Shown here in pieces: positions 18,649-27,214 of a DNA stretch of 64,000 nt. A program made the position numbers and the translations under genes. Location: contig NZ_WBVO01000002.1 in the NCBI RefSeq assembly GCF_008933115.1, positions 1 through 64,000 on the forward strand, in the 5' to 3' direction. The notes below the pieces were generated by a model that was not told the origin of the DNA, ran no database searches, and saw only the letters and a program-made list of their open reading frames with translations. This DNA is from Phaeocystidibacter luteus. GTDB taxonomy: Bacteria > Bacteroidota > Bacteroidia > Flavobacteriales > Schleiferiaceae. Position 1 is the stretch's first letter. Each line of letters opens with the position of its first letter.

Positions 18649-20067
18649 ATGAATAAGTTCATTTTCGGTCTAGCTGCTTCGGCTCTGATCCTTACGGCTT
18701 GTCAGAACAACTCCAATAAATCACAGGGTGACGAAAAACAGCCTGTAGAGATTCCGAGCTGGGAGGCAACGGCATCCATCTACGAGGTGAATATTCGTCA
18801 GCATACGGCTGAAGGCACAATCAATGCTTTTACTCCTGACATTGACCGCATTGCGGACATGGGCATTGAGATTCTTTGGATTATGCCGGTTCAACCTATT
18901 GGCGTCGAGGGAAGAAAGGACCCAGACGAAACGGGAGAGGCAATGGGCAGTTATTACTCTATCTCCGATTACACCGCCGTTGCGAGTGAGTATGGAACGG
19001 TAGAGGATTTCAAAGCTATGGTTGATAAAGCCCATGAGCGAGGTATGAAAGTAATCCTCGATTGGGTGGCCAATCACACGGCTTTCGACCACCATTGGGT
19101 ATCTGAGCATCCGGAGTATTATTCACTTACGGAAGACGGTGTACCGAGTGTAGCCATGGACAACGACGGCAACCTTACGGATTGGACGGATGTTGCCGAT
19201 TTGAACTACAACAATCCGGACATGCAGGAAGCCATGGCTCAAGAAATGCTATGGTGGATGACGGAGACGAATATCGACGGCTTCCGTTGTGATGTGGCGG
19301 GATTCGTTCCTCACGAGTTTTGGCAAATGGTTATTCCTAGAATCCGCGAGGTGAAGGAAGAGACATTCATGTTGGCAGAATGGGACGAGCCCTACCTGCA
19401 CGATGTGTTTGACATGACTTACGGATGGGACTTCCACCACCGCACGAATGAGGTAGCAAAAGGCGAACAGTCGGCTACGACGTTCGACGATTACAAGACC
19501 GAGGTTTTGGATAGCCTGTATCCTGAGAATGCGATGAAAATGCTCTTCACCACGAATCATGATGAGAACTCTTGGAACGGCACCGTTTACGAGCGTTACG
19601 GTGATGGACACAAAGCCTTTTTCGTGCTATGCGCAACTTATGAGCAGGGTATGCCACTTGTCTACTCAGGTCAGGAAGCTGGGCTCGATCACCGTTTGAG
19701 ATTCTTCTACAAGGATACCGTGAGTTGGAAGAACCAAAGTCTGGAGAGCTTCTATGCGGCCACGCTTCATTTGAAGAAGTCGAACCCTGCTTTATGGAAT
19801 GCACCGTATGGAGGCGACATGGTAAAGATTACAACGAGTAATGATGAGGCGGTTTACGCTTTCTATCGTGAAGCAGAAGGAAATACGGTTGTTGCATTCT
19901 TCAACTTTAGCGGCGAAGCGGTGTCCTTTGAGTACTCAGGAATGCCATCTGGGGTATACGAAGAGGTTTATTCTGGGAATATCATCAACCTAGATCCGGC
20001 TGGAATCATGGACCTCTCTCCTTGGGGCTTCATGTTGTTTAGCACGGAAATTACAGGGGTAGAGTAA
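18649..20067 (+). CDS. GH13 alpha-amylase lipoprotein
   Basis: A 472-residue compact GH13 enzyme with a lipoprotein signal (LILTACQNN, Cys18). The barrel begins directly after a short tether (ATASIYEVNIRQHTAEG). Catalytic residues sit in IDGFRCDVAGFV (nucleophile, about 213), FMLAEWDEP (acid/base, about 243) and TNHDENSW (about 303). A small C-terminal beta domain finishes the protein. It lacks the CBM-like extensions of its neighbours. It probably works on maltodextrins in the periplasm or at the membrane alongside the SusA-like enzyme; exact specificity cannot be read from sequence. The stop codon overlaps the mgsA start by one base. Confidence 0.9.
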   Translation: MNKFIFGLAASALILTACQNNSNKSQGDEKQPVEIPSWEATASIYEVNIRQHTAEGTINAFTPDIDRIADMGIEILWIMPVQPIGVEGRKDPDETGEAMGSYYSISDYTAVASEYGTVEDFKAMVDKAHERGMKVILDWVANHTAFDHHWVSEHPEYYSLTEDGVPSVAMDNDGNLTDWTDVADLNYNNPDMQEAMAQEMLWWMTETNIDGFRCDVAGFVPHEFWQMVIPRIREVKEETFMLAEWDEPYLHDVFDMTYGWDFHHRTNEVAKGEQSATTFDDYKTEVLDSLYPENAMKMLFTTNHDENSWNGTVYERYGDGHKAFFVLCATYEQGMPLVYSGQEAGLDHRLRFFYKDTVSWKNQSLESFYAATLHLKKSNPALWNAPYGGDMVKITTSNDEAVYAFYREAEGNTVVAFFNFSGEAVSFEYSGMPSGVYEEVYSGNIINLDPAGIMDLSPWGFMLFSTEITGVE

Positions 20068-20441
20068 TGTTTCATATTGCCATCATAGCGCACGACGGGA
20101 AGAAGGCCGATATGGTCACCTTTCTGCGAAATCACATCGAGCTTTTTCACAGAGATGATATCACCTTGGTGGCCACGGGAACTACGGGTGGTCACGTGGA
20201 GAAGGCCGGTTTGAAAGTAGAGCGCGTGCTGAGTGGTCCGCGTGGCGGTGACGCCCAAATCGCAGCTCGACTCGCTGTAGGTGAGATAGATGCTGTGTTC
20301 TTTTTCAGGGATCCGTTGGACAAGCACCCTCATGAACCGGATATCGCCATGTTGATGCGTTTGTGTGACGTGCACAACGTACCGTTGGCGACAAACCCAG
20401 CCACTGCAGAGCTTGTATTTCTGCAGCTATTGAAAGACTAA
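20067..20441 (+). CDS. mgsA: Methylglyoxal synthase
   Basis: A 124-residue enzyme that converts dihydroxyacetone phosphate to methylglyoxal and phosphate. Recognised by IAIIAHDGKKADM (His/Asp of the phosphate site), VATGTTGGHV, SGPRGGDAQIAARLA with the catalytic Asp, and FFFRDPLDKHPHEPDI with the active-site Asp and His. It is shorter than E. coli MgsA (152) mainly at the ends; all listed active-site motifs are present. Placement inside a maltose/glycolysis operon suggests it relieves phosphate trapping when sugar phosphates surge, a known role of the methylglyoxal bypass. Coupled by TAATG to the amylase upstream. Confidence 0.93.
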   Translation: MFHIAIIAHDGKKADMVTFLRNHIELFHRDDITLVATGTTGGHVEKAGLKVERVLSGPRGGDAQIAARLAVGEIDAVFFFRDPLDKHPHEPDIAMLMRLCDVHNVPLATNPATAELVFLQLLKD

Positions 20442-20456
20442 CCTAACAGAACGAAT

Positions 20457-22262
20457 ATGGCTAATCAAGCTCCTATTGTGGACAACCCTTCATCTGTGAA
20501 AAAGCCTGCCCTTTCATTAAAGCAAATGATCAATTTGAGCATGGGCTTTTTGGGAATTCAAATGGGCTTTGGATTGCAAAATGGCAATGCGAGTCGCATT
20601 TTGACCGACTTTGGGGCAGACGTTCACGATTTGGGCTTATTCTGGCTAGTGGCGCCATTCACAGGGCTAATCGTTCAGCCTATTATTGGTCACCTCGGAG
20701 ATAATACCTGGGGGCGAATGGGACGCAGGAAACCATATTTTCTGATTGGGGCAATTTTCGCTGCACTCGGTCTCATCTTCTTGCCAAACTCCAACATCCT
20801 CGCTGGTGAATCCATGAAAGCTATGGAGTTCATGGGCCTATCGGCTATTCTGTGGATGGGCGTGATTTTCTTGGCCATGATGGATGCCAGCTTCAACGTG
20901 AGTATGGAGCCCTTCCGAGCTTTGGTGGGAGATATGCTTCCGAAGAGACAAGGCGCTTTGGGCTTTAGTGTGCAAACCATCTTGATTAGCATCGGTGCAA
21001 TTCTAGGCTCTTTTTTGCCAACCTTATTGACATATGTGGGTGTTTCAAACGAACCTATTGCCGGCAGTGTGGCGCCGAACGTGGTTTGGTCATTCTATGT
21101 GGGAGCAGCCATTCTCATGATTACGATTCTCTACACAATCGTGACCATCAAAGAGTATCCGCCAGAAGAATTCGCCAAATTCCAAGGTGAAAAGATTGAG
21201 AAGAGGGAAAAGAATATGTTCAGTGCCATCTTTCACGATACGATGAAGATGCCACGCCGCATGCAACGACTTTCGTGGGTGCAGTTTTTCTCTTGGTTTG
21301 GGCTATTTACCATGTGGGCATTCACAACGCCTTCAATCGCTCAGAATAACTACGATACAAACATCTCAGAGGTCGAGTACAACCGCGTTTTGGCAGAGAT
21401 TGATAAGATGGACGAACTAGGGATGGTGTCTGAAGAAGATCGTGAGGACTTTGAGAAGATGCGGAGCTCATTGCTTGAAACGAGTCCGAAAGACGGCATG
21501 TACTTCATTCAGAATAAGCCGGCAACCATGCTCAGCCAGAACATGATCCTTAATGATCGCGATTTGTTCGCGAGCTTGAGCGAGCTGCGTACCGCACAGC
21601 CGAACTTATTCACTCAGGAAATGACCGAAGAGTTTAAGAAGGCTGAAGGCAAGCTGAATGACGAGGAGTTTGTGCTGAACAGCAGCCTCTCGACCTTCCT
21701 TGCAGAGCATTCGAATGATGCTGATATAAGCTTCGTGGCCCGCTTGAAAGCGGTGGCGAAGAACCATCAAAAGGCCGGGGATATGACGGGTTTACTCTTC
21801 ACCATCTACAATTTTGTAGCCCTGATTTTCGCGTTCTTATTGAACACGTTGGCGAAGCGCACCAGTCGTAAGTTTGTACATTTCTTTGCACTACTCCTAG
21901 GAGGACTCGGACTTATCAGCATGATGTTGATTAAAGATCCCGGGTTGCTCTGGATTTCGATGGTTGGAATTGGGGTGGCTTGGGCGAGCATCTTAGCAAT
22001 GCCATATGCCTTGCTCATCGATTCGCTCCCATTGAACAAAATGGGAATCTACATGGGGATTTTCAACTTCTTCATCGTAATCCCTCAAATCATCAACGGT
22101 TTGATGAGTGGAGCGGTTATCCAAGACATCTTTGGTAACTATAGCATTTACTATGTGGCCCTAGGTGGAGCACTCATGCTCTTGGCTAGCTTGCTTACGT
22201 TGAGAATTCGCGAACCACTGTTTAGAAGCCCTTCGGAGCCTGAAACAGCAGCGGCTGTCTAG
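20457..22262 (+). CDS. MFS sugar transporter (SLC45/GPH-like) with large inserted loop
   Basis: A 601-residue inner-membrane transporter of the SLC45/sucrose-type branch of the major facilitator superfamily. The N-terminal half shows LGIQMGFGLQNGNASRIL, the loop GHLGDNTWGRMGRRKPYF and further helices to about residue 235. After the helix FFSWFGLFTMWAFTTPSIAQ (about 275-295) a hydrophilic segment of about 145 residues (to about 440) is inserted before the remaining helices. It is rich in Asp, Glu, Lys and Met and looks helical. The transporter ends the pfkA operon and probably moves maltose or maltodextrin into the cytoplasm for the GH65 phosphorylase. Its end overlaps the convergent glycosyltransferase gene by four bases. 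Confidence 0.88.
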   Translation: MANQAPIVDNPSSVKKPALSLKQMINLSMGFLGIQMGFGLQNGNASRILTDFGADVHDLGLFWLVAPFTGLIVQPIIGHLGDNTWGRMGRRKPYFLIGAIFAALGLIFLPNSNILAGESMKAMEFMGLSAILWMGVIFLAMMDASFNVSMEPFRALVGDMLPKRQGALGFSVQTILISIGAILGSFLPTLLTYVGVSNEPIAGSVAPNVVWSFYVGAAILMITILYTIVTIKEYPPEEFAKFQGEKIEKREKNMFSAIFHDTMKMPRRMQRLSWVQFFSWFGLFTMWAFTTPSIAQNNYDTNISEVEYNRVLAEIDKMDELGMVSEEDREDFEKMRSSLLETSPKDGMYFIQNKPATMLSQNMILNDRDLFASLSELRTAQPNLFTQEMTEEFKKAEGKLNDEEFVLNSSLSTFLAEHSNDADISFVARLKAVAKNHQKAGDMTGLLFTIYNFVALIFAFLLNTLAKRTSRKFVHFFALLLGGLGLISMMLIKDPGLLWISMVGIGVAWASILAMPYALLIDSLPLNKMGIYMGIFNFFIVIPQIINGLMSGAVIQDIFGNYSIYYVALGGALMLLASLLTLRIREPLFRSPSEPETAAAV

Positions 22263-23662
22263 CGCTTCTCATACACATCGACAACCTTGAGTTTCTCAGA
22301 GAGCTCATCTAGCTTGATGCCATCTCTGTAGCGCGTTCCCTTCGGTAAGATGATGAACTTCGCGTCATCCGCCCCTTGGCGATCGCTGATGGCGATTCGT
22401 GCATAGCGCTCGAGGTAAGATTTGAATACCCAATTCGAATTTAGCTCTGCATTGGTTTGCATGAGCGTGCGTGATTCAAATTGTTCATCAAGCAATCGAA
22501 CATCTCGAATGACGAATTCATCTCGCTTGATTTTTCCAGCCGTGTAAATGGAGGTTCCTACCCCTAACACGATGAGTACCCAGCCCGTCACCTGCAAATA
22601 TGGAGATCGCCTCCATTTGCTGGTTGTTTTCTCAATAACCGGACGTAGAATGCTTGCAAAGGCCAGCGCAAAGAATGGATAGACAGGGACGAGGTAGAAG
22701 CCGCGTTGCACGAAAGTCGCTACGAACGGTAAGCTACCGGCGATGCCCAAAATCACTAAGAATGTGATGAGAGGCTCCCACTGCATGCGCTCATTGTTCA
22801 CTCGAGTGAAAATAAGTCCAGCGATGAAGGTCAGAATTCCAGGGATGGCAAGGCTTTCCGCAAGAACACGTAGGATGAAATATCGGTCTTCGGTCGTGGC
22901 CCCTTCGGCAAGACGGTTGGCCGTTCTTTCAAACAGGTAAATCTCCAAGCTTTCACGGGCAGGTTGGTAGAGGTATAGAGCGACTCCCGCCACTCCGGCA
23001 ACGGCAACCATAACCACCGATTGAACGATTGCCTTTTTATAGCTGTGTCTTTCCGCAAGCGCCAATGCAATTGGTGTAATCCAAACGAAGAAGGCCGGCA
23101 AGCCTTTGACTAAGAAGCCGCAGACAATTAATAGTCCAGCCCAAATGGCCCAGTAGATGTGTCGGTTTTCCGCCTTAAATGCGCGGTATGCCGCCATGGA
23201 GCCACCTAGTACAAAGATGCCCATGGTATTCTCCATCATGTTGTTTTGGAATGACCACTGAACGCCTGTGTTTAGAACCCACAGCAGGACTGGCAACCAG
23301 GCCATCTTGTAGTGAGTAGGCCAAATCATCCTCCAAAACTTAACAATAAGTATAGCTGTGATGAGGAAGCTTAGCCCGGTGAAAATGCGTTCGGTGTGAA
23401 TGCCTCGTCCTAGTACGTCGTAAAACACGGCCATGAATCCATAACCCAGGGGCGGATTTTCATGGAAGCTAGGAGTAGCCATATGTGCTTCGGTAAAGTA
23501 GGGCATCCAAAAGGTGCCAACTCCTTCAGAGAGGTTTCTACCAACTGAAGAATACATCACAGCATCCATAAACATCCCATCCATAACAAGAAGGGGGAGT
23601 ATGAGAATGAGGCAAATGCCTACTGTGATAAGTGCGGGTCCGTTCGTAAAGATTCTTTTCAC
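22259..23662 (-). CDS. GT39/ArnT-like membrane glycosyltransferase
   Basis: A 467-residue polytopic protein of the GT-C fold. The first loop carries the expected acidic site (MDGMFMDAVMYSSVGRNL) and FHENPPLGYGFMAVFYDVLG, typical of PMT/ArnT-like enzymes, followed by about ten hydrophobic helices and a soluble C-terminal tail. Such enzymes transfer sugars from polyprenyl-phosphate donors to lipids or proteins on the periplasmic side. The start codon is GTG at 23662 and gives a good first membrane helix. It follows a GH13 gene by 29 bases on the same strand, an unusual partner; acceptor and donor are unknown. Confidence 0.75.
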   Translation of the reverse strand: MKRIFTNGPALITVGICLILILPLLVMDGMFMDAVMYSSVGRNLSEGVGTFWMPYFTEAHMATPSFHENPPLGYGFMAVFYDVLGRGIHTERIFTGLSFLITAILIVKFWRMIWPTHYKMAWLPVLLWVLNTGVQWSFQNNMMENTMGIFVLGGSMAAYRAFKAENRHIYWAIWAGLLIVCGFLVKGLPAFFVWITPIALALAERHSYKKAIVQSVVMVAVAGVAGVALYLYQPARESLEIYLFERTANRLAEGATTEDRYFILRVLAESLAIPGILTFIAGLIFTRVNNERMQWEPLITFLVILGIAGSLPFVATFVQRGFYLVPVYPFFALAFASILRPVIEKTTSKWRRSPYLQVTGWVLIVLGVGTSIYTAGKIKRDEFVIRDVRLLDEQFESRTLMQTNAELNSNWVFKSYLERYARIAISDRQGADDAKFIILPKGTRYRDGIKLDELSEKLKVVDVYEKR

Positions 23663-23691
23663 GCCACAAAGGTGAGGAATTCAGACTAGAA

Positions 23692-25557
23692 TTATTCGAA
23701 AGGCACAGTGCTCACCTCCAAAATGTGAATAGTGTTTGGTGCTAGATTCAAGCTGGATTCAAAATGAACGATATCTCCAGTTGGGAGATCCGTAGAGCCG
23801 TGAACGAGGAATTGGCGATTGTCGCCTATCATTTCCGCGTACACCGAGAGTTCCACGCTTTGATCTTTGTCACTCGCGCTGATTAGGATTAGGAAGGTAC
23901 GCTGACCATCTGTGCGAGCGTATGCGTAAACTCCGTCGGTCACTGCCCATTGCATCAACCTTCCCGTTGTTAGTGCGGGTGATGAAGACCGTAGGTTACC
24001 AATGTTGTATGCAAAGTCAAAGGCCTCCTTTTCTTCTTCGGTTAGGTTGTCGTATTCAAACTTGTTAACGGTGTCTTCCGCCCATCCGCCTGGGAAATCC
24101 TGGCGCATTTTTCCATGGCCGTCGGTCTCACGAAGTAAAATTTCCGTCCCGTAGTACGTACATGGAATGCCACGTGTGGTAAGCATCAAGCCCAACCCCA
24201 TCTTGTACTTTCTCATATCCTGACCAATCATTCCGTAGAATCGGCCTTCATCGTGGTTGTCCACAAAGGTGACAAGGCGGTATGGGTCTTCGTACATATA
24301 ATCGTGGGCTAGCACGTAGTAGACTTTGGCCAATCCATTCGCCCATCCGGTAGAGGAGGTCAGGGCTTCCTTTAAGGCAAAGTAGAACTGGAAGTCGGTA
24401 ACACTTTGCAGATGTGAATTGAATTCGCGGTTTTCATTTTCCTGCATGAACCAGAACTGGGTAGGCTCGTGGTGTACCCATGTTTCGGCAAAAATGAAGA
24501 AATCGGGATAACGCTCGAGCAGTTCGCGGTCGAGATCTGCCATAAATCGTTGATCGGGATACGCGTAGGTGTCGATTCTAAAAGCGTCGATTCCGAAATT
24601 GTCAATCCACCACATGCTGTTTTGGATAAGCCATTTAGCGACGTGCGGATTGCGCTGATTTACATCGGGCATGTGCTTGTCGAACCATCCGTCAGACATT
24701 CGTTTGCGTTCTGTTTCGGAAGCATATGGGTCCATGAGCGCGGTCGCTCGGTAGTTCGTTTGCGTGTATTCTTCCCACTGGTTAAACCAATCAGCAGATG
24801 GAGGGTCTAGGAAGAGGTAGTGTTGATCTCCGAAGTGATTGTACACCACGTCCATAACCATCTTCATGTCGCGTTCGTGCAATTGGTCTACGAGATCTAG
24901 GTACTCTTCGTGCGTCCCAAAACGAGGGTCGATTAAATAGTGATCTGTAATGGCGTAACCGTGATATGAGGCTTTGAATTCGTTGTTTTCGAGGAGGGGC
25001 CCCACCCAAAGACCTGTAATTCCTAGGTTTTGAATGTAATCGAGTCGTTCGGTAATGCCTTCTATATCTCCACCGTGACGTGCATAAGGTTCCTCTCGGG
25101 CAATGGAATCCTCGTTCATGGTAAGAAAAACATCGTTTGAAGGATTTGCATTGGCGAAACGATCTGGGGTAATGAGATATAGATAGTCAGAGGCGGTCAA
25201 TCCGTGTTTGCGCTCTTGCCATGGATTGATTTTCCAATTGGCCGAAATGCTCTGACGCCCTCCGTTGAACTGGAGGGATAGGTTTTGTTCGGATTCGACT
25301 TCATTGACGAAGACGGATACGTATAGGTAGTTAGCATTTTCGGGATGCTCAAACCCGAGGATGGTGCAGTTTTGATTGTCGGAAGTCACTTCATCTACAT
25401 CGCTCAATTCACTTCCACGGATGAGAAGTTCGAGTGTATCTCCGCTCGGTTTCGGCATCCAAGAAGGGGGGTCGATGCGATTCACAAAAAAGTTCTGCGC
25501 CGTTAAAAATGCGGGTAATAGCGTGAAAATGCTGATGAATAGTGCGTTCCGATACAT
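23692..25557 (-). CDS. Secreted or periplasmic GH13 cyclomaltodextrinase/alpha-amylase-like enzyme
   Basis: A 621-residue GH13 enzyme starting at 25557 (MYRNALFISIFTLLPAFLTAQ, a signal peptide); the longer frame to 25626 would run through the promoter. An N-terminal beta domain (about 22-125) precedes the barrel beginning YLITPDRFANANPSND. Catalytic residues: Asp in GIDAFRIDTYAYP (about 327), Glu in FAETWVHHEP (about 357), Asp in VDNHDEGRFYG (about 433). No T9SS domain is seen at the C-terminus, so it is probably periplasmic. The N-terminal domain and motifs resemble cyclomaltodextrinase/neopullulanase-type enzymes of Bacteroidota. It diverges from the starch-binding T9SS gene, each with its own copy of the regulon palindrome. 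Confidence 0.88.
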   Translation of the reverse strand: MYRNALFISIFTLLPAFLTAQNFFVNRIDPPSWMPKPSGDTLELLIRGSELSDVDEVTSDNQNCTILGFEHPENANYLYVSVFVNEVESEQNLSLQFNGGRQSISANWKINPWQERKHGLTASDYLYLITPDRFANANPSNDVFLTMNEDSIAREEPYARHGGDIEGITERLDYIQNLGITGLWVGPLLENNEFKASYHGYAITDHYLIDPRFGTHEEYLDLVDQLHERDMKMVMDVVYNHFGDQHYLFLDPPSADWFNQWEEYTQTNYRATALMDPYASETERKRMSDGWFDKHMPDVNQRNPHVAKWLIQNSMWWIDNFGIDAFRIDTYAYPDQRFMADLDRELLERYPDFFIFAETWVHHEPTQFWFMQENENREFNSHLQSVTDFQFYFALKEALTSSTGWANGLAKVYYVLAHDYMYEDPYRLVTFVDNHDEGRFYGMIGQDMRKYKMGLGLMLTTRGIPCTYYGTEILLRETDGHGKMRQDFPGGWAEDTVNKFEYDNLTEEEKEAFDFAYNIGNLRSSSPALTTGRLMQWAVTDGVYAYARTDGQRTFLILISASDKDQSVELSVYAEMIGDNRQFLVHGSTDLPTGDIVHFESSLNLAPNTIHILEVSTVPFE

Positions 25558-25562
25558 GTGAT

Positions 25563-25591
25563 CAAAAATAATAAGTGTACAAATTACACGA
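25563..25591 (-). promoter_or_regulatory. Amylase promoter with regulon palindrome
   Basis: On the minus strand a perfect -7 box TATTTTTG occupies 25563-25570 and the palindrome AAGTGTA-N5-TACACGA lies at 25573-25591, two bases upstream of it. The -7 box ends only five bases from the amylase ATG at 25557, so the mRNA may be leaderless or nearly so. The palindrome has 12 of 14 arm bases matching the consensus. Confidence 0.65.
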
Positions 25592-25650
25592 ATTCCATTC
25601 AGATACGTCAACTTTCTCAGAAACAAGTTACGAGTGAAAGGTTTTTATTA

Positions 25651-25681
25651 TAAATTAGCACTAATTGTAAAAAGTACACTT
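25651..25681 (+). promoter_or_regulatory. Starch-binding protein promoter with regulon palindrome
   Basis: The palindrome AATTGTA-N5-TACACTT (25663-25681; one arm perfect, the other with one mismatch) lies 14 bases before the ATG at 25696. A weak -7 candidate TAAATTAG is at 25651-25658, which would place transcription start inside the palindrome. With the minus-strand copy at 25573 it makes a divergent promoter pair 70 bases apart. Confidence 0.6.
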
Positions 25682-25695
25682 ACAACTTTTAGGCT

Positions 25696-27066
25696 ATGAA
25701 AAAACTTTACGCTTTTGCATTGTTGATGGGCAGTTCGGCCTTCGCTATGGCGCAGACGTATGCTGTTGACTTTGCAGTTGACTTGAACGCGTCAGGCGCG
25801 GACTCTGCAATCATTGCAGGTGATTTCGCTGCGGCGGACGCATCTGGACTCTACACAAACTGGAACGACGGTGTCGGAAATCCCGATTCAGCCGTTGTTG
25901 CTTCTGATCCTGACATGGATGGTATTTGGACGTTCACTGCGAACTTGCCAGATGGAAGTTACCAGTACAAGTATCTGGCGAATGCCGGAGGATGGGAGAG
26001 TGTTGCTAACCGAACATTCACCGTGAGTGGTGGAGCGGTACAGCTTGACACTTTCTGTTATGACGTTGTTACACCTGGATTATGTCCTTCTACGTATGCG
26101 GACACTTTGGATGTGACTATTCAAATTGACATGAGCACGGTATGTGGATTCGATCCATCTGCAGGTGACATCGTTGATTTCGCTGGCGAGCCTAACGGCT
26201 GGAGTGGAGACACAATGGCTGACCCTGACGGTGACTTGATTTACGAAGTGACTTACTTGGACCTTCCGGTTCAGGTTGACATTGCTTCTGGACTTGCAAG
26301 CTTCCAGGGTAAGTGTCGTATCAACTCTGATTGGGGTTCTTCAGAAGGTGGTGCAAACCGCGTATTTGAATTCGGAACAGATACCATTTTGGCGGTTCGT
26401 TGCTACGGTGCTTTCGCTTACGGGGCATGTACTCCAATTCCTGATCCGGCAACAGTAACATTCCGTGTTGACATGAACGCAGAAGTTCCTGCTCCAGACG
26501 GAAAAGTATTCATCATTGGTGATTTCACTCAGTGGCAAGCTGGAGCACTCGAGATGCTCGATCCAGATGGCGACGGAGTATACGAAGTAGTAGTTCCTAA
26601 CTTCTGCCCACCAGAAATTTACTGGAAGTTTACCAACGGTACTCCAGATAGTACAGGTACAATCGAAGAAAGTGCTGACTTCTCTGACATCGGTGGATGT
26701 GGTGTAGACAACGGTTCTTTCTCTGACAACCGCTACCTCATGCGTCCGATGGACGGAAACGATGTAATCGTTGAGTTTGCTTTCAACACGTGTAACGGTA
26801 TTCAGGGTGGTGTAAGCGTAGATGAGTTCTCTAACGAAACCATCTTCCTTAACCCTAACCCGATGACTGACCGCGCAACTGTTGAACTTCCAGAAGGAAC
26901 ATTCAACGGACACATCATCGATCTTTCAGGTCGTGTTGTACGCTCAATCGACAACGCTTCAAACGAGCTTGTAATCGAGCGCGACGGTTTGAACAACGGC
27001 ATCTATATGCTTGTTCTTACTAACGACAAAGGCGAAACAAACACCACGAAGTTTGTGATTCGCTAA
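25696..27066 (+). CDS. T9SS-exported protein with three starch-binding-like modules
   Basis: A 456-residue secreted protein: signal peptide (MKKLYAFALLMGSSAFAMAQ), three beta-sandwich modules in a row (about 20-130, 140-245, 250-365) and a T9SS sorting domain (about 385-456; VIDLSGRVV-like HIIDLSGRVVRSID, ending TTKFVIR). Modules 1 and 3 share the FIIGDFTQW / AIIAGDFAAAD start, a DPDMDGIW / DPDGDGVYEV acidic turn and a YQYKYLANAGGW / PPEIYWKFTNG end, a pattern seen in CBM20/CBM48 and SusE/SusF-type starch-binding domains. No catalytic domain is present. It likely tethers alpha-glucan at the surface or in the medium for the amylases. Its 3' end, stop and terminator are duplicated exactly at 32.5-32.8 kb. 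Confidence 0.8.
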   Translation: MKKLYAFALLMGSSAFAMAQTYAVDFAVDLNASGADSAIIAGDFAAADASGLYTNWNDGVGNPDSAVVASDPDMDGIWTFTANLPDGSYQYKYLANAGGWESVANRTFTVSGGAVQLDTFCYDVVTPGLCPSTYADTLDVTIQIDMSTVCGFDPSAGDIVDFAGEPNGWSGDTMADPDGDLIYEVTYLDLPVQVDIASGLASFQGKCRINSDWGSSEGGANRVFEFGTDTILAVRCYGAFAYGACTPIPDPATVTFRVDMNAEVPAPDGKVFIIGDFTQWQAGALEMLDPDGDGVYEVVVPNFCPPEIYWKFTNGTPDSTGTIEESADFSDIGGCGVDNGSFSDNRYLMRPMDGNDVIVEFAFNTCNGIQGGVSVDEFSNETIFLNPNPMTDRATVELPEGTFNGHIIDLSGRVVRSIDNASNELVIERDGLNNGIYMLVLTNDKGETNTTKFVIR

Positions 27067-27123
27067 TGTGATTCGAACAGATTAAGGGGAAAGCCTCGAC
27101 GGAAACGTCGGGGCTTTTTTTGT
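26882..27123 (+). repeat. 242-bp direct repeat, copy 1 (T9SS sorting tail plus terminator)
   Basis: Bases 26882-27123 match 32538-32779 with no difference found by eye. The unit covers the last 61 codons of the sorting domain, the stop codon, the 3' untranslated region and the whole terminator. Identity stops abruptly on both sides, in the coding sequence and two bases past the T-run. Confidence 0.95.
27091..27121 (+). terminator. Rho-independent terminator after starch-binding protein gene
   Basis: AAGCCTCGACG and CGTCGGGGCTT form an 11-pair stem (one T-G wobble) around a GAAA loop, followed by seven T. It lies inside the duplicated 242-bp unit, so an identical terminator follows the FG-GAP gene at 32.7 kb. 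Confidence 0.92.
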
Positions 27124-27190
27124 TGTGCCTCATTGATTTAAACCGTCTAACATTTTTGAATGACTCCCCTTCAATGACAGTTTAGATTGC

Positions 27191-27198
27191 TATTTTTG
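27191..27198 (+). promoter_or_regulatory. -7 promoter box for the FG-GAP gene
   Basis: TATTTTTG fits the Bacteroidota -7 consensus TAnnTTTG and lies 16 bases before the start codon at 27215. No convincing -33 element was seen at the expected distance. Confidence 0.5.
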
Positions 27199-27214
27199 GC
27201 GAAACTCTTCTCTC

